A stretch of DNA of 64,000 bases from the NCBI GenBank assembly GCA_050248715.1, contig JBFWRV010000027.1, positions 8,759 to 72,758 on the forward strand, given 5' to 3'. Of the stretch, positions 53,975 through 62,267 are shown one piece after another. Origin of the DNA: AWTP1-13 sp050248715. Lineage in GTDB: Bacteria > Pseudomonadota > Alphaproteobacteria > Rhizobiales > Hyphomicrobiaceae. Below the pieces are notes generated by a model. The model saw only the letters and a program-made list of their open reading frames with translations. It had not been told where the DNA came from and made no database searches. Each line of letters starts with the position of its first letter. Position 1 is the stretch's first letter. A program made the translations under genes and the position numbers.

Positions 53975-54136
53975 TGCTTTCTCCGTTGCTTCGCGCCCCC
54001 GCTGCCCTCCGGGGAGAGGACGTGAGGCCATGACTTACGACCGTGGACTCCGACCGCGCATCGATCGTTTCGCTCGATGGCACGGCCTTAAGTCATTAGG
54101 CTGAACTGGCGAGGGGGAACTGCTCAGCACTGGGAG

Positions 54137-54193
54137 TGAAGGCCCCCTCATCCGGCCCTTCCGGCCACCTTCTCCCCCGGGGGAGAAGGTGAC
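54137..54193. repeat. CCCTCATCCGGCC..CTTCTCCCCC hairpin repeat (family C)
   Basis: CCTTCTCCCCCGGGGGAGAAGG forms a perfect palindrome and is preceded by CATCCGGCCCTTCCGGCC. This is a common alphaproteobacterial intergenic element and may end transcripts. Confidence 0.6.
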
Positions 54194-54214
54194 GCAAGCG
54201 GCCAGCTTGTTACC

Positions 54215-55378
54215 CTATCGTAGACCAAGCCCCCTCGCGATGATGCCGCGCAGGATTTCCGTGGTGCCGCCCTGGATGGTGAGCTTGGGGGCGATCATGG
54301 TGGCGTAGGCCAGATGCTCCTCGAAGCTGGCGCGGTTGGCCGATACCTCCTCGGCAAAGGCGGCAAGGTCGCGCGCCTTGTTGGGGAGGTCCTGCTCCCA
54401 GATGGTGCCGACATCCTTGACGATAGCCGCCTCCACCACCGGCTCCTTGCCCGCATGCAGCATGCCCGCGACCGACACCGACATGCGGCGCAGCGCATGC
54501 ACCTGCGCCACGAGGCGGCCGATCCCCTCGGCCCCGCGCGTATCGGGCTTCGGGCCCAGCACGCGCACGAGTTCCGTCAGAACATAGAAGGTCTCGAGGA
54601 AGCGCTCCGGGCCGCTGCGCTCGTAGGCGAGCTCGGAGGTCGCCTGCTTCCAGGCGCCGTCGACCTCGCCCAGCACGTGGTCGTCGGGCATGAAGGCATC
54701 CTCGAACACGACCTCGTTGAAGTCGTGCTGGCCGGTCAGCTGGTAGATCGGATTGACGGTGATGCCCGGGGTCTTCATGTCGACCACGAACTGGGTCAGG
54801 CCGTGGCGACGGTTCTCCCTGGTGGGCGGCGAAGTGCGGAACAGGCCGATCAGGTAATGCGCGTGGTGGGCGGAGCTGGTCCACACCTTCGTGCCGTTGA
54901 TGAGCCAGCCGCCCTTGGTCCTGGTGGCCTTGGTGCTGGCGGCAAACAGATCGGAGCCCGAGCCGGGCTCGCTCATGCCGATGGCAAAGCACACCTCGCC
55001 CTTGCAGATGCGCGGCAGGATGTCGGCCTTGATGCGCTCGCTGCCGTACTTGATGATGACGGGGCCGCTCTGCCGGTCGGCGACGAAGTGCAGGCGCACC
55101 GGCGCGTTGGCGACGCGGAACTCCTCGGTGACGACATAGCGCTCGAGGAAGCTTCGTTCCTGCCCGCCGTACTTCTTGGGCCACGTCATGCCGATCCAAC
55201 CGCGGGCCCCAACCTTGCGGCTGAACTCCTCGCTGAAGGCGCCATCGATGCCCCCGCGCACGTTCGAGGCGAAGGTGCCCATCTCCGTCTCCTCGGCGAG
55301 GAAGGCGCGCACCTCCCTGCGCAGCTGCTGGCATTCGGGAGGCAGGCGAAGAGGATCGAACGTCAATTCCGTGCTCAT
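54215..55378 (-). CDS. Acyl-CoA dehydrogenase, subunit 1
   Basis: This 387-residue flavoprotein has N-terminal, middle and C-terminal acyl-CoA dehydrogenase domains. GMSEPGSGSDL (about residue 135) is the family signature and TIQGGTTEILRGII the C-terminal one. ATG at 55378 follows GGGGAC. It is 11 bases downstream of a second dehydrogenase gene and therefore probably forms a heteromeric enzyme with it. Confidence 0.93.
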   Translation of the reverse strand: MSTELTFDPLRLPPECQQLRREVRAFLAEETEMGTFASNVRGGIDGAFSEEFSRKVGARGWIGMTWPKKYGGQERSFLERYVVTEEFRVANAPVRLHFVADRQSGPVIIKYGSERIKADILPRICKGEVCFAIGMSEPGSGSDLFAASTKATRTKGGWLINGTKVWTSSAHHAHYLIGLFRTSPPTRENRRHGLTQFVVDMKTPGITVNPIYQLTGQHDFNEVVFEDAFMPDDHVLGEVDGAWKQATSELAYERSGPERFLETFYVLTELVRVLGPKPDTRGAEGIGRLVAQVHALRRMSVSVAGMLHAGKEPVVEAAIVKDVGTIWEQDLPNKARDLAAFAEEVSANRASFEEHLAYATMIAPKLTIQGGTTEILRGIIARGLGLR

Positions 55379-55389
55379 GGCGCGTCCCC

Positions 55390-56517
55390 TTACCTCGCCG
55401 CCAGCATCGGCCACAAGCCGTCGGCACCCTTTGATGCAACGAGATTGCCGAGCTTTACCGCCCAGCGGCTCTCGTTGCCGAAGTCGTCGCGCCAGGCCCA
55501 GAGGCGCCGGGTGAAGCGGTGCAGCACGTGCTCCTGGGTGAAGCCGATGGCGCCCAGCACCTGGTGGGCGATGGCAGCGCCTTCCGTTGCCGCCTCGCCG
55601 ACTCGGATCTTGGCGGATGCCACCTCGAGGAACACCGCTTCATCGAACGACTGGGCATTGGCAATCGCGTCGGCGGCAGAGCCGGCGGCTGCGACCGCAA
55701 CAGCCGTCTCGCCAGCCAGCCGGGCAAGGTTGTGCTGCACGGCCTGGAATTTGGCGATGGGCCGCTCGAAGGCGACACGCTCGTTGGCGTAGGCGACGGC
55801 CAGATCGAGAATGGCCTCCAATGCGCCCGCCATTTGCAGGGATCGGGCGGCCGCCCCCATGAGCATGAGGCTGTCGCCGTCAAACCCGACAGGCGCATCC
55901 TTGACGGCCACGGGGCGCACACCCTCGAAGCTCACCGCGTTCAGGGGATCGCCGGCCATGCTTCGGCCGTCGGAGAGCCGCGCCTGCGCGGTCTCGATGA
56001 GCACCACCGCCGCGCCGCCCGATTCGCGCCGTGCCAGCAGGGCCAGGTGCTTCGCATCCCCAGCAAACGGGATGGCGCGCGCCGTACCGCTCAGCCTGCC
56101 GTTGGGGGCGAGCGCAAGACGGTCGCCCTCCCGCGCCGGACCGCAGGCCATCGCACCCTTGGGAGAGGGAATGCCGGCGCGTGCCAGCAGCCAGCCGGCA
56201 AGCAGCGTCTCGGCCAAGGGAACCGCCACGGCAAAGCGGCCGACCTGGCGCAGAACCGCCAAGCCGTCACCCAACTCGACGCCGCCGCCGCCCAGTGATT
56301 CGGGTACCCAGGCGAGAGTTAACCCCGCCTCCTCCAGCGCAGCCCATGCCGGGCCATGCCAAGCGTTGTCTTTTGCTCTATTGACGGTCTGGGGATCGGC
56401 AAGATCACGCAGAATGCTTGTTGCAGCGTCGACAACCGGGTTCGTTTCTTCCATGCGAAAGTCCACTGCTTGCATGCCTGCTTCGTATTTGAGCACGACC
56501 GACACGCCTCGCGCCAT
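55390..56517 (-). CDS. Acyl-CoA dehydrogenase, subunit 2 (divergent)
   Basis: This 375-residue protein has an acyl-CoA dehydrogenase fold. GGGGVELGDGLAVLRQVGRF is recognisable near residue 80, and AYANERVAFERPIAKFQAVQH is the C-terminal domain signature. The flavin/substrate signature GxSEPGSGSD is missing, replaced by an Ala/Gly-rich segment, so FAD binding may need the partner. The start at 56517 has AGGAAAC upstream; starts at 56475 and 56454 are alternatives. Confidence 0.87.
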   Translation of the reverse strand: MARGVSVVLKYEAGMQAVDFRMEETNPVVDAATSILRDLADPQTVNRAKDNAWHGPAWAALEEAGLTLAWVPESLGGGGVELGDGLAVLRQVGRFAVAVPLAETLLAGWLLARAGIPSPKGAMACGPAREGDRLALAPNGRLSGTARAIPFAGDAKHLALLARRESGGAAVVLIETAQARLSDGRSMAGDPLNAVSFEGVRPVAVKDAPVGFDGDSLMLMGAAARSLQMAGALEAILDLAVAYANERVAFERPIAKFQAVQHNLARLAGETAVAVAAAGSAADAIANAQSFDEAVFLEVASAKIRVGEAATEGAAIAHQVLGAIGFTQEHVLHRFTRRLWAWRDDFGNESRWAVKLGNLVASKGADGLWPMLAAR

Positions 56518-56630
56518 TGTTTCCTATGTGCCTGCTTCACCCTTTCCGAGACAGCCTGCGATCGCCTAATTAGGTGCCAGACGGGGGTAGACGGCAGCCC
56601 GGCCTCGGACTGCCCGCTTGGAGTATGCGC

Positions 56631-57752
56631 ATGGACTCCCGATCGATGTCCGGACGAACGGAGCGTGTCGTGCTCGTGCTGCAAGGCGGCGGGGCGCTCG
56701 GTGCCTACCAGGCCGGCGCCTACGATGCCCTGTGCGAGGCCGGACAGACCCCGGACTGGGTCGCCGGCATCTCCATCGGTGCCATCAACGCGGCCATCAT
56801 CGCCGGCAACCGCCCCGACGACCGGCACGTGCGGCTGCGCACCTTCTGGGAGCGCGTATCGTCGCAGCTGCAGGGAAGCCCTCTGATCGACGGCACGCAG
56901 TCGCGCGAGGTCTTCAACTACATGAGCGCCGCGTTCGTCTCCACCGTCGGTGTGCCGGGATTCTTCGAGCCACGCTTTCCGCCGCCGCAGCTCATGCCGG
57001 CGGGGTCGGCGGGCGCGCTCAGCGTGTACGACACCACGCCGCTGCGGGATACGCTGCTGGATCTCATCGACTTCGACTACCTCAACCAAGGACAGACGCG
57101 CTTGAGCGTGGGCGCCGTCAACATCCGCACGGGCAACTTCGCCTATTTCGACTCCCATGACATCACCATCGGGCCCGAGCACATCATGGCGTCCGGCGCG
57201 CTGCCTCCCGGCTTGCCGCCGATCGTCATCGACGGCGAGGCATTCTGGGACGGCGGGCTCGTCTCCAACACGCCTCTGCAGTACGTTCTCGACTTCACGG
57301 GCGAGCGTGGCGACATGCTGATCTTCCAGGTCGATCTCTTCAGCGCCCGCGGGGCCATGCCGCAGAATTTGTTTGACGTGGCCCAGCGCGAGAAGGAGAT
57401 CCGCTTTTCGAGCCGCACGCGGCTCAATACCGACACCTTCAAGGAGACGCAGACGATGCGCCGCGCCGTGCGCAACCTGCTGGACAAGCTGCCCGCGGAA
57501 TTGGCGGACGATCCCGATGCAGCGCTGCTCAAGAAATGCAGCTGCGACGCGGCAGTGACGATCGTGCACCTCATTCATCGCCGCGCCGCCTACGAAACGC
57601 ACGCGCAGGACTACGAATACTCGCGCCTGTCGATGGAGGAGCACTGGCAGGCCGGCCACAACGACGTGGTGCGCACGCTGCGCCATCCGAAGTGGCGTAA
57701 GCGCGAGATGCCGAAGGAAGGCGTGCAGGTGCTCGACCTTGCGGGCAACTGA
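56631..57752 (+). CDS. Patatin-like phospholipase
   Basis: This 373-residue lipid acyl hydrolase has the oxyanion Gly-rich loop LQGGGALGAYQAG (about residues 18-30). The nucleophile Ser is in GISIG and the catalytic Asp in WDGGLVSN. A DUF3734-like C-terminal region follows. It has no signal peptide. Two more in-frame start codons are near; 56631 has GGAG at a suitable distance. A divergent acyl-CoA dehydrogenase gene is upstream. Confidence 0.92.
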   Translation: MDSRSMSGRTERVVLVLQGGGALGAYQAGAYDALCEAGQTPDWVAGISIGAINAAIIAGNRPDDRHVRLRTFWERVSSQLQGSPLIDGTQSREVFNYMSAAFVSTVGVPGFFEPRFPPPQLMPAGSAGALSVYDTTPLRDTLLDLIDFDYLNQGQTRLSVGAVNIRTGNFAYFDSHDITIGPEHIMASGALPPGLPPIVIDGEAFWDGGLVSNTPLQYVLDFTGERGDMLIFQVDLFSARGAMPQNLFDVAQREKEIRFSSRTRLNTDTFKETQTMRRAVRNLLDKLPAELADDPDAALLKKCSCDAAVTIVHLIHRRAAYETHAQDYEYSRLSMEEHWQAGHNDVVRTLRHPKWRKREMPKEGVQVLDLAGN

Positions 57753-57818
57753 CGAAGATGCAAAGGGTGAGCGCATGATCCCGGGGCCATAGGCCCTCGC
57801 GAGGGGAACGGATTGCAG

Positions 57819-58526
57819 ATGCGCGCACTGCTGAGCTGGAGCAGCGGCAAGGATTCGGCCTGGGCCCTGCATATGCTGGGCCACCGCCGGGAGGTGGAGG
57901 TGACGGGCCTCTTCACGACCGTCAACGCCGCCTTCGACCGGGTCGCCATGCATGGGGTGCGGCGGCAGCTGGTCGCGGCACAGGCCGAGGCCACCGGCCT
58001 TCCGCTCCACGTGCTGGAGATCCCCAATCCCTGCCCCAACACGGTGTACGAGCGCGTCATGAGCGCGTTCGTCGCGGAGCAGGTGGCAGCCGGTGTGGAG
58101 GCGATGGCATTCGGCGACCTCTTTCTGGAGGACATCCGCCGATATCGCGAGGCTAGACTTGCCGGCACCGGCATCGTGCCGCTCTTTCCCCTTTGGGGGA
58201 TCGAGACAAGAGCGCTCGCGCGGCAGATGATCGACGGCGGGCTCGAGGCCTATGTGGCCTGCCTCGACCCGCGCAAGGTGCCCGAGGAACTTGCCGGCCG
58301 GCGCTTCGATGCCAAATTGCTGGCGGAGTTGCCGGAGGGCATCGACCCATGCGCGGAGAACGGCGAATTTCACACGTTCGCGGCTGGCGGACCCATGTTT
58401 CGCTCGCGCATTGGCGTTAGCGTGGGCGAGCGGGTGACCCGCGACGGCTTCGTGTTCTGCGACTTGGTGCCTGCGCAACAGCGCTCCGCTCCCCCTTGCG
58501 GGGAGGGGCCGGGGGTCGGGGTATGA
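57819..58526 (+). CDS. DUF71/COG2102 ATP-pyrophosphatase (Dph6-like; probable B12 salvage type)
   Basis: This 235-residue protein has the PP-loop SWSSGKDSAWAL (residues 6-17) and the family's diagnostic CAENGEFHTF (about residue 170). Eukaryotic and archaeal members amidate diphthine, which bacteria do not make. A bacterial subgroup was predicted from gene context to work in B12 salvage. The next gene encodes a BtuF-like protein, which supports that subgroup. The C-terminal 16 residues come from an intergenic repeat that starts near 58486. Confidence 0.85.
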   Translation: MRALLSWSSGKDSAWALHMLGHRREVEVTGLFTTVNAAFDRVAMHGVRRQLVAAQAEATGLPLHVLEIPNPCPNTVYERVMSAFVAEQVAAGVEAMAFGDLFLEDIRRYREARLAGTGIVPLFPLWGIETRALARQMIDGGLEAYVACLDPRKVPEELAGRRFDAKLLAELPEGIDPCAENGEFHTFAAGGPMFRSRIGVSVGERVTRDGFVFCDLVPAQQRSAPPCGEGPGVGV

Positions 58527-58590
58527 CGCAACTTCCGTTGGTACGACCGAGGCACCCCGCCCCTCTCCCCTCCCCTTCAAGGGGAGTATG
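58486..58590. repeat. Family C repeat pair reading into a gene end
   Basis: CCCCCTTGCGGGGAGGGGCCGGGGG (58493-58517) and CACCCCGCCCCTCTCCCCTCCCCTTCAAGGGGA (from about 58554) are inverted relative to each other. The first copy supplies the last codons and the stop of the DUF71 gene. Confidence 0.6.
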
Positions 58591-58647
58591 CGTGGCGCGC
58601 CCAGCTATTAGACGCCGCGGGACCGCGGCATCGCGAGAGGAGTGATC

Positions 58648-59571
58648 GTGCGCCGACAGCCTCGCATCGTCAGCCTGATTGCCAGTGCGACCGAGATCGT
58701 GTGCGCGCTGGGGTTCCGCGATCGACTAGTTGGGCGTAGCCATGAGTGCGACTTTCCGGACGACGTGCTGGAGCTACCGACGCTGACCGCGGCGAAATTC
58801 GAGGTCGAGGGTACGAGCGCCGAGATCGACGCGAGGGTGCGCGAGATCGTGCGCGACGGGCTGTCGGTCTATCGCGTCGACGGGGAGGCGCTGAAAGCGC
58901 TCGAGCCCGATGTGATCGTCACGCAGGACCATTGCGAGGTGTGCGCGGTCAGCTTGAGCGACGTCGAGGCTGCCACCTGCACGTGGTCGGGGCGGCCGGT
59001 CGAGATCGTGTCGCTCAGGCCCGACAGCCTGGCCGACGTTTATGCGGATATCGGCCGGGTCGCACGCGCGCTCGGCGCCGCCGAGGCCGGGCAGAGACTG
59101 GTGAACGATCTGCAGGGCCGTCTTGGCGCAGTTGCGACGCGGGTCGCCGGGCGTGCGCGACCGCGCGTGGCCTTCATCGAGTGGGTGGAACCGCTGATGG
59201 CAGGCGGCAACTGGATGCCCGAGCTGGTCGAGACGGCCGGCGGCCGCAACCTCTTCGGTGAGGCCGGCAGGCACTCCGACTGGATGCAATGGGACGAACT
59301 CGCGGCCGCGGATCCCGAAGTGATCGTCGTCGGCCCTTGCGGCTATGGGCTCGAGCGGTGCCTCGAGGAGCTGCCGTTGCTGCAGGCAAAGCCCGGCTGG
59401 GCCGGGCTGGCAGCCGTGCGGCACGGCCGCGTCTATTTCGTCGACGGCAACGCCTACTTCAACCGGCCAGGGCCTCGACTGGCAGAGAGCGCCGAGATGC
59501 TGTTGGAGATGATCCATCCCGAGGTTGCCGAGCCACGCCATCGGGAAACAGCCTGGGTGGCCCGCAGCTGA
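58648..59571 (+). CDS. BtuF-like cobalamin/iron-complex binding protein
   Basis: This 307-residue protein has the periplasmic-binding fold of the class III/helical-backbone type, as in BtuF. IASATEIVCALG (about residues 12-23), GRSHECDFP and FIEWVEPLMAGGNWMPE are characteristic of the cobalamin branch. It has no signal peptide with the GTG start used (58648, GAGAGG upstream). No transporter genes adjoin it. With the preceding DUF71 gene it probably serves corrinoid salvage. Cytoplasmic location would be unusual. Confidence 0.82.
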   Translation: MRRQPRIVSLIASATEIVCALGFRDRLVGRSHECDFPDDVLELPTLTAAKFEVEGTSAEIDARVREIVRDGLSVYRVDGEALKALEPDVIVTQDHCEVCAVSLSDVEAATCTWSGRPVEIVSLRPDSLADVYADIGRVARALGAAEAGQRLVNDLQGRLGAVATRVAGRARPRVAFIEWVEPLMAGGNWMPELVETAGGRNLFGEAGRHSDWMQWDELAAADPEVIVVGPCGYGLERCLEELPLLQAKPGWAGLAAVRHGRVYFVDGNAYFNRPGPRLAESAEMLLEMIHPEVAEPRHRETAWVARS

Positions 59572-59973
59572 GCGGGCGCCAGAGGCATCCTCGCCGGGCC
59601 TTCCACTTCCTCGACGACCTGCGGCGAGCCTGCACCTGCCCGACAGGCTGAGCGACCGCCGGTCTGCGGGGTGGCGGCGGGCCGAGCTGGGTTCAGTTCT
59701 CGTGAGTGATTTCCAGAAGCCCGACCTCGAGCTGCACGCACTTGCGGTCGCAAAAGTGCCGGCGAGAAGTCGCACGGCGGATTGGGTGCTGGACGCGCGG
59801 TCAATCGTGCGTTAGGGGCCCTGCCCCGACGCGATCTGGGAAATTGGGGACTGGGCGGAACGCACGGCGAATGGCTACGTTACTGTTTCGACGTCCGGCG
59901 AACGCTCGCCGGAAAGGCCCGGCAGAGGCCGTTTTGGTCAGGCCGGCGAGAGAGAGCAACCAGAGGCACATCT
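59572..59973. other. Gene-free stretch
   Basis: No gene can be supported between the BtuF-like gene and the small exported protein. A short reading frame with DFQKPDLELHALAVAKV near 59705-59760 was noted but has no clear start or known family. Confidence 0.4.
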
Positions 59974-60234
59974 ATGAGCAATTCAATCCCTGTCGGAGTT
60001 GTCGCCCTTTTCACGAGCCTTGCCGGCGGCATGGCTCTCGCCGATCGTCCCTTGACGGATGCCGAACGCACGAAGCTGACCGCCGCCGTCCAGGCCTCAG
60101 GCTGCTCGGGTGGCAAGATGGAGTTCGACGACGGCAAATTCGAGGTCGATGATGCCAAGTGCTCCGATGGCAAGACCTACGATCTCAAGTTCGATAGTGC
60201 GTTCAAGCTCATCAAGAAGGAGCTGGAGAACTGA
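59974..60234 (+). CDS. Small exported PepSY-like protein
   Basis: This 86-residue protein has a signal peptide (about residues 1-23, ending MALADR). The mature part (LTDAERTKLTAAVQASGCSG..FEVDDAKCSDGKTYDLKFD) resembles the PepSY-like small proteins in size and in the final strand-helix pattern, with two cysteines. ATG at 59974 has CAGAGG upstream. It precedes, on the other strand, the molybdoenzyme genes. Function unknown. Confidence 0.75.
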   Translation: MSNSIPVGVVALFTSLAGGMALADRPLTDAERTKLTAAVQASGCSGGKMEFDDGKFEVDDAKCSDGKTYDLKFDSAFKLIKKELEN

Positions 60235-60368
60235 TCCGCCCTTATCCTGAGCGCGCAGCAAGCAACGAGCGAAATTCAGAGGGGACCTCCGCCACCTGAG
60301 TCCAGTCTGACGGAGATGCGAAGTCACCGCCTGCCGAGTACAAGGGGGCGCACTTCTGTATCGTCACG

Positions 60369-61310
60369 CTAAGCGGCGTCGGCGCCGTAATAGAGCATGG
60401 AAACGTGCTCGGCCTCGGCGAAGAACAGCCAGCGTTCTATGACGAGGCCTATCGCCATAGACACGGTGGCGAGAAGTGCACCGAACGCCGCAAGGCCGCG
60501 CCCCTGCGACAGCAGCAAGAGCAGGATCGGCAGGCCAAAGGCCAGCAGCAGGACAAGACGGCGCAGCTTCAGCGCGTGCTTGCGCGCGACGCGGTAACCC
60601 ATCTCGCGCATGATGTAGTTGGGCTGTGTGTGCGGCGGCTCCAGCACGCGCACCTTCCCGAGCTTGCCGAGGCCCGTCGCCGCCTCGATGGTGTACTCGC
60701 GCGCCTCGCCGTCGATGTGGAGCCAGTAGATCCATTTGAGGGCCGCGCCGGCGGCAAGGCAGACGACGGCCAGCCAGACCGACCAGGAGCGCCCCTCGCC
60801 GAACAGCGCAAGCAGCAGGTTTGCGAGCACGGCGCCGCTGGCAAGGCCAAGCGCGACATAGATCGGCGTCGTCAGCGGCTGGTGCCACTGGCGGATGGTG
60901 CGGAGGGAAGCATAGATCATGCCGGTCGTGACGAGGGTGGCGAGAGCGCACGCGATGGTCAACACCGCCATGAGCGCAAAAATGCCGTCCGCGCGCTCGA
61001 GGAACACCCAACCGATCGCAAGCAACCCGGCTGGCACATAGGTGGCAACGGCCATCACGCCCTCGCGCGACAGCCACGACGTGCGCCACTGCGAGAAGGC
61101 ACGCCACGCACGCTCGGGCCGGCCCAGGTGCGCAGTGGAAGCGAGGAGGCCGCACGTCAGGAGCAGCAAGGCCAACGCAAAGCCGACGAAGCCCAGCCAA
61201 CGATCCGCGGCCACGGCACCTGTCATGCCGAGCAGAGCAAGCCACGCAAGCAGCCCGAGCCCGGCGCCGGAAGCGGTCGTAAACAGGATCACGGAATAGG
61301 CTGGATGCAT
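60369..61310 (-). CDS. DmsC/SoeC-type membrane anchor subunit
   Basis: This 313-residue membrane protein has eight or so hydrophobic helices in the DmsC layout (LLTCGLLASTAHLGRPERAW, LRTIRQWHQPLTTPIY). It would anchor the catalytic subunits and pass electrons to or from quinone. It follows the iron-sulfur subunit gene by about 200 bases that include a family C hairpin, an unusual gap for this operon. Confidence 0.9.
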   Translation of the reverse strand: MHPAYSVILFTTASGAGLGLLAWLALLGMTGAVAADRWLGFVGFALALLLLTCGLLASTAHLGRPERAWRAFSQWRTSWLSREGVMAVATYVPAGLLAIGWVFLERADGIFALMAVLTIACALATLVTTGMIYASLRTIRQWHQPLTTPIYVALGLASGAVLANLLLALFGEGRSWSVWLAVVCLAAGAALKWIYWLHIDGEAREYTIEAATGLGKLGKVRVLEPPHTQPNYIMREMGYRVARKHALKLRRLVLLLAFGLPILLLLLSQGRGLAAFGALLATVSMAIGLVIERWLFFAEAEHVSMLYYGADAA

Positions 61311-61417
61311 GTGGCGATTACTGGTCAGCAGGCATCGACAGGTTGCCTTCCCATTGACGTGGCGGGGTTAAGGGTAGGGCCGGAACACCGGGACCAATCT
61401 GCGGCAAAACCCAGCTG

Positions 61418-61446
61418 CAGTCCCTCCCCGCGGGGGGAGGGGGCGC
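61418..61446. repeat. Family C hairpin between iron-sulfur and anchor genes
   Basis: CCCTCCCCGCGGGGGGAGGG folds on itself. It lies within the 198-base spacer of the molybdoenzyme operon on the minus strand. Confidence 0.5.
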
Positions 61447-61508
61447 CGCTGCGGCCTGCGTTGAGAAGGTCGGCCAGCACGTCATGGGTGGATAGCTCGC
61501 TCGAAGCA

Positions 61509-62267
61509 TCATCGTGAGAGCATGCGGTCGACCCAGGCGAACAGCCTCTCCGCGCTGCTGCCGGGGACCGCACCGATGGGTTCATGTTTTGGCCGTGCGG
61601 CCGGGGCGAGGTCATTGCGATCGTCGCGGTGGGGCCGCGGCGGCAGGTACTTGTTGACGGGCTTGTAGCCGAACTCGGGGAGCAGATCATAGCCGCCGCG
61701 CTCGGCGACGAGCTTGGACACGGCACTCTCGCTATCGCCGAGGTCGCCGAAGTGTCGCGCCCCCGTCGGGCATGCGCGGACGCACGCGGGAATTCGGTCC
61801 TCCTCGGGCAGACTGACGTTGTAGATGCGGTCGACGCACAGCGTGCATTTCTTCATCACGCCGTGACTGTAGTCGTACTCGCGTGCTCCGTAGGGACAGG
61901 CCCACGAGCACAGCTTGCAGCCGATGCAGGTGTCGGGGTCGACCAGCACGATGCCGTCCTCGGCGCGCTTGTAGGAGGCGCCGGTGGGGCAGACCGTCAC
62001 GCAGGCCGGCTCCTCGCAATGCAAGCATGACCGCGGAAAGTGCACCGTGCGGCCGGCCGCGCCCTCACCCGCCTCGTAGCCGTGTACGCGATTGAGCCAG
62101 GCGCCGTGCGGGTCGGCGCCGTAGGGATCCTCGTCAGTGAGCGGGGCGGAATAGCCGCCCGTGTTCCACTCCTTGCAGCTCGTGACGCATCCCTGGCAAC
62201 CAACACAGGTGTCCAGGTCAATGACGAGGCCGAACTTCTTGGCGGTGGCTGCCGGGAGCGCGGTCAT
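61509..62267 (-). CDS. Four-cluster ferredoxin-type subunit (DmsB/SoeB-like)
   Basis: This 252-residue protein binds four [4Fe-4S] clusters through CVGCQGCVTSC, CLHCEEPACVTVC, CIGCKLCSWAC and a fourth set in CTLC and CVRAC. It lacks a Tat signal and so would sit on the cytoplasmic side, as in SoeB. Its start overlaps the stop of the large-subunit gene (ATGA). It carries electrons between the molybdenum site and the membrane anchor. Confidence 0.93.
   Translation of the reverse strand: MTALPAATAKKFGLVIDLDTCVGCQGCVTSCKEWNTGGYSAPLTDEDPYGADPHGAWLNRVHGYEAGEGAAGRTVHFPRSCLHCEEPACVTVCPTGASYKRAEDGIVLVDPDTCIGCKLCSWACPYGAREYDYSHGVMKKCTLCVDRIYNVSLPEEDRIPACVRACPTGARHFGDLGDSESAVSKLVAERGGYDLLPEFGYKPVNKYLPPRPHRDDRNDLAPAARPKHEPIGAVPGSSAERLFAWVDRMLSR

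Noticed and set aside
56319..58580. A 753-codon open frame on the minus strand opposite the patatin and DUF71 genes
   Set aside because: Both + strand genes have intact active sites. The minus frame also runs through family C repeats.
59525..59815. Short + strand frame containing DFQKPDLELHALAVAKV
   Set aside because: It overlaps the BtuF-like gene out of frame and has no supported start. It could be a remnant but cannot be assigned.
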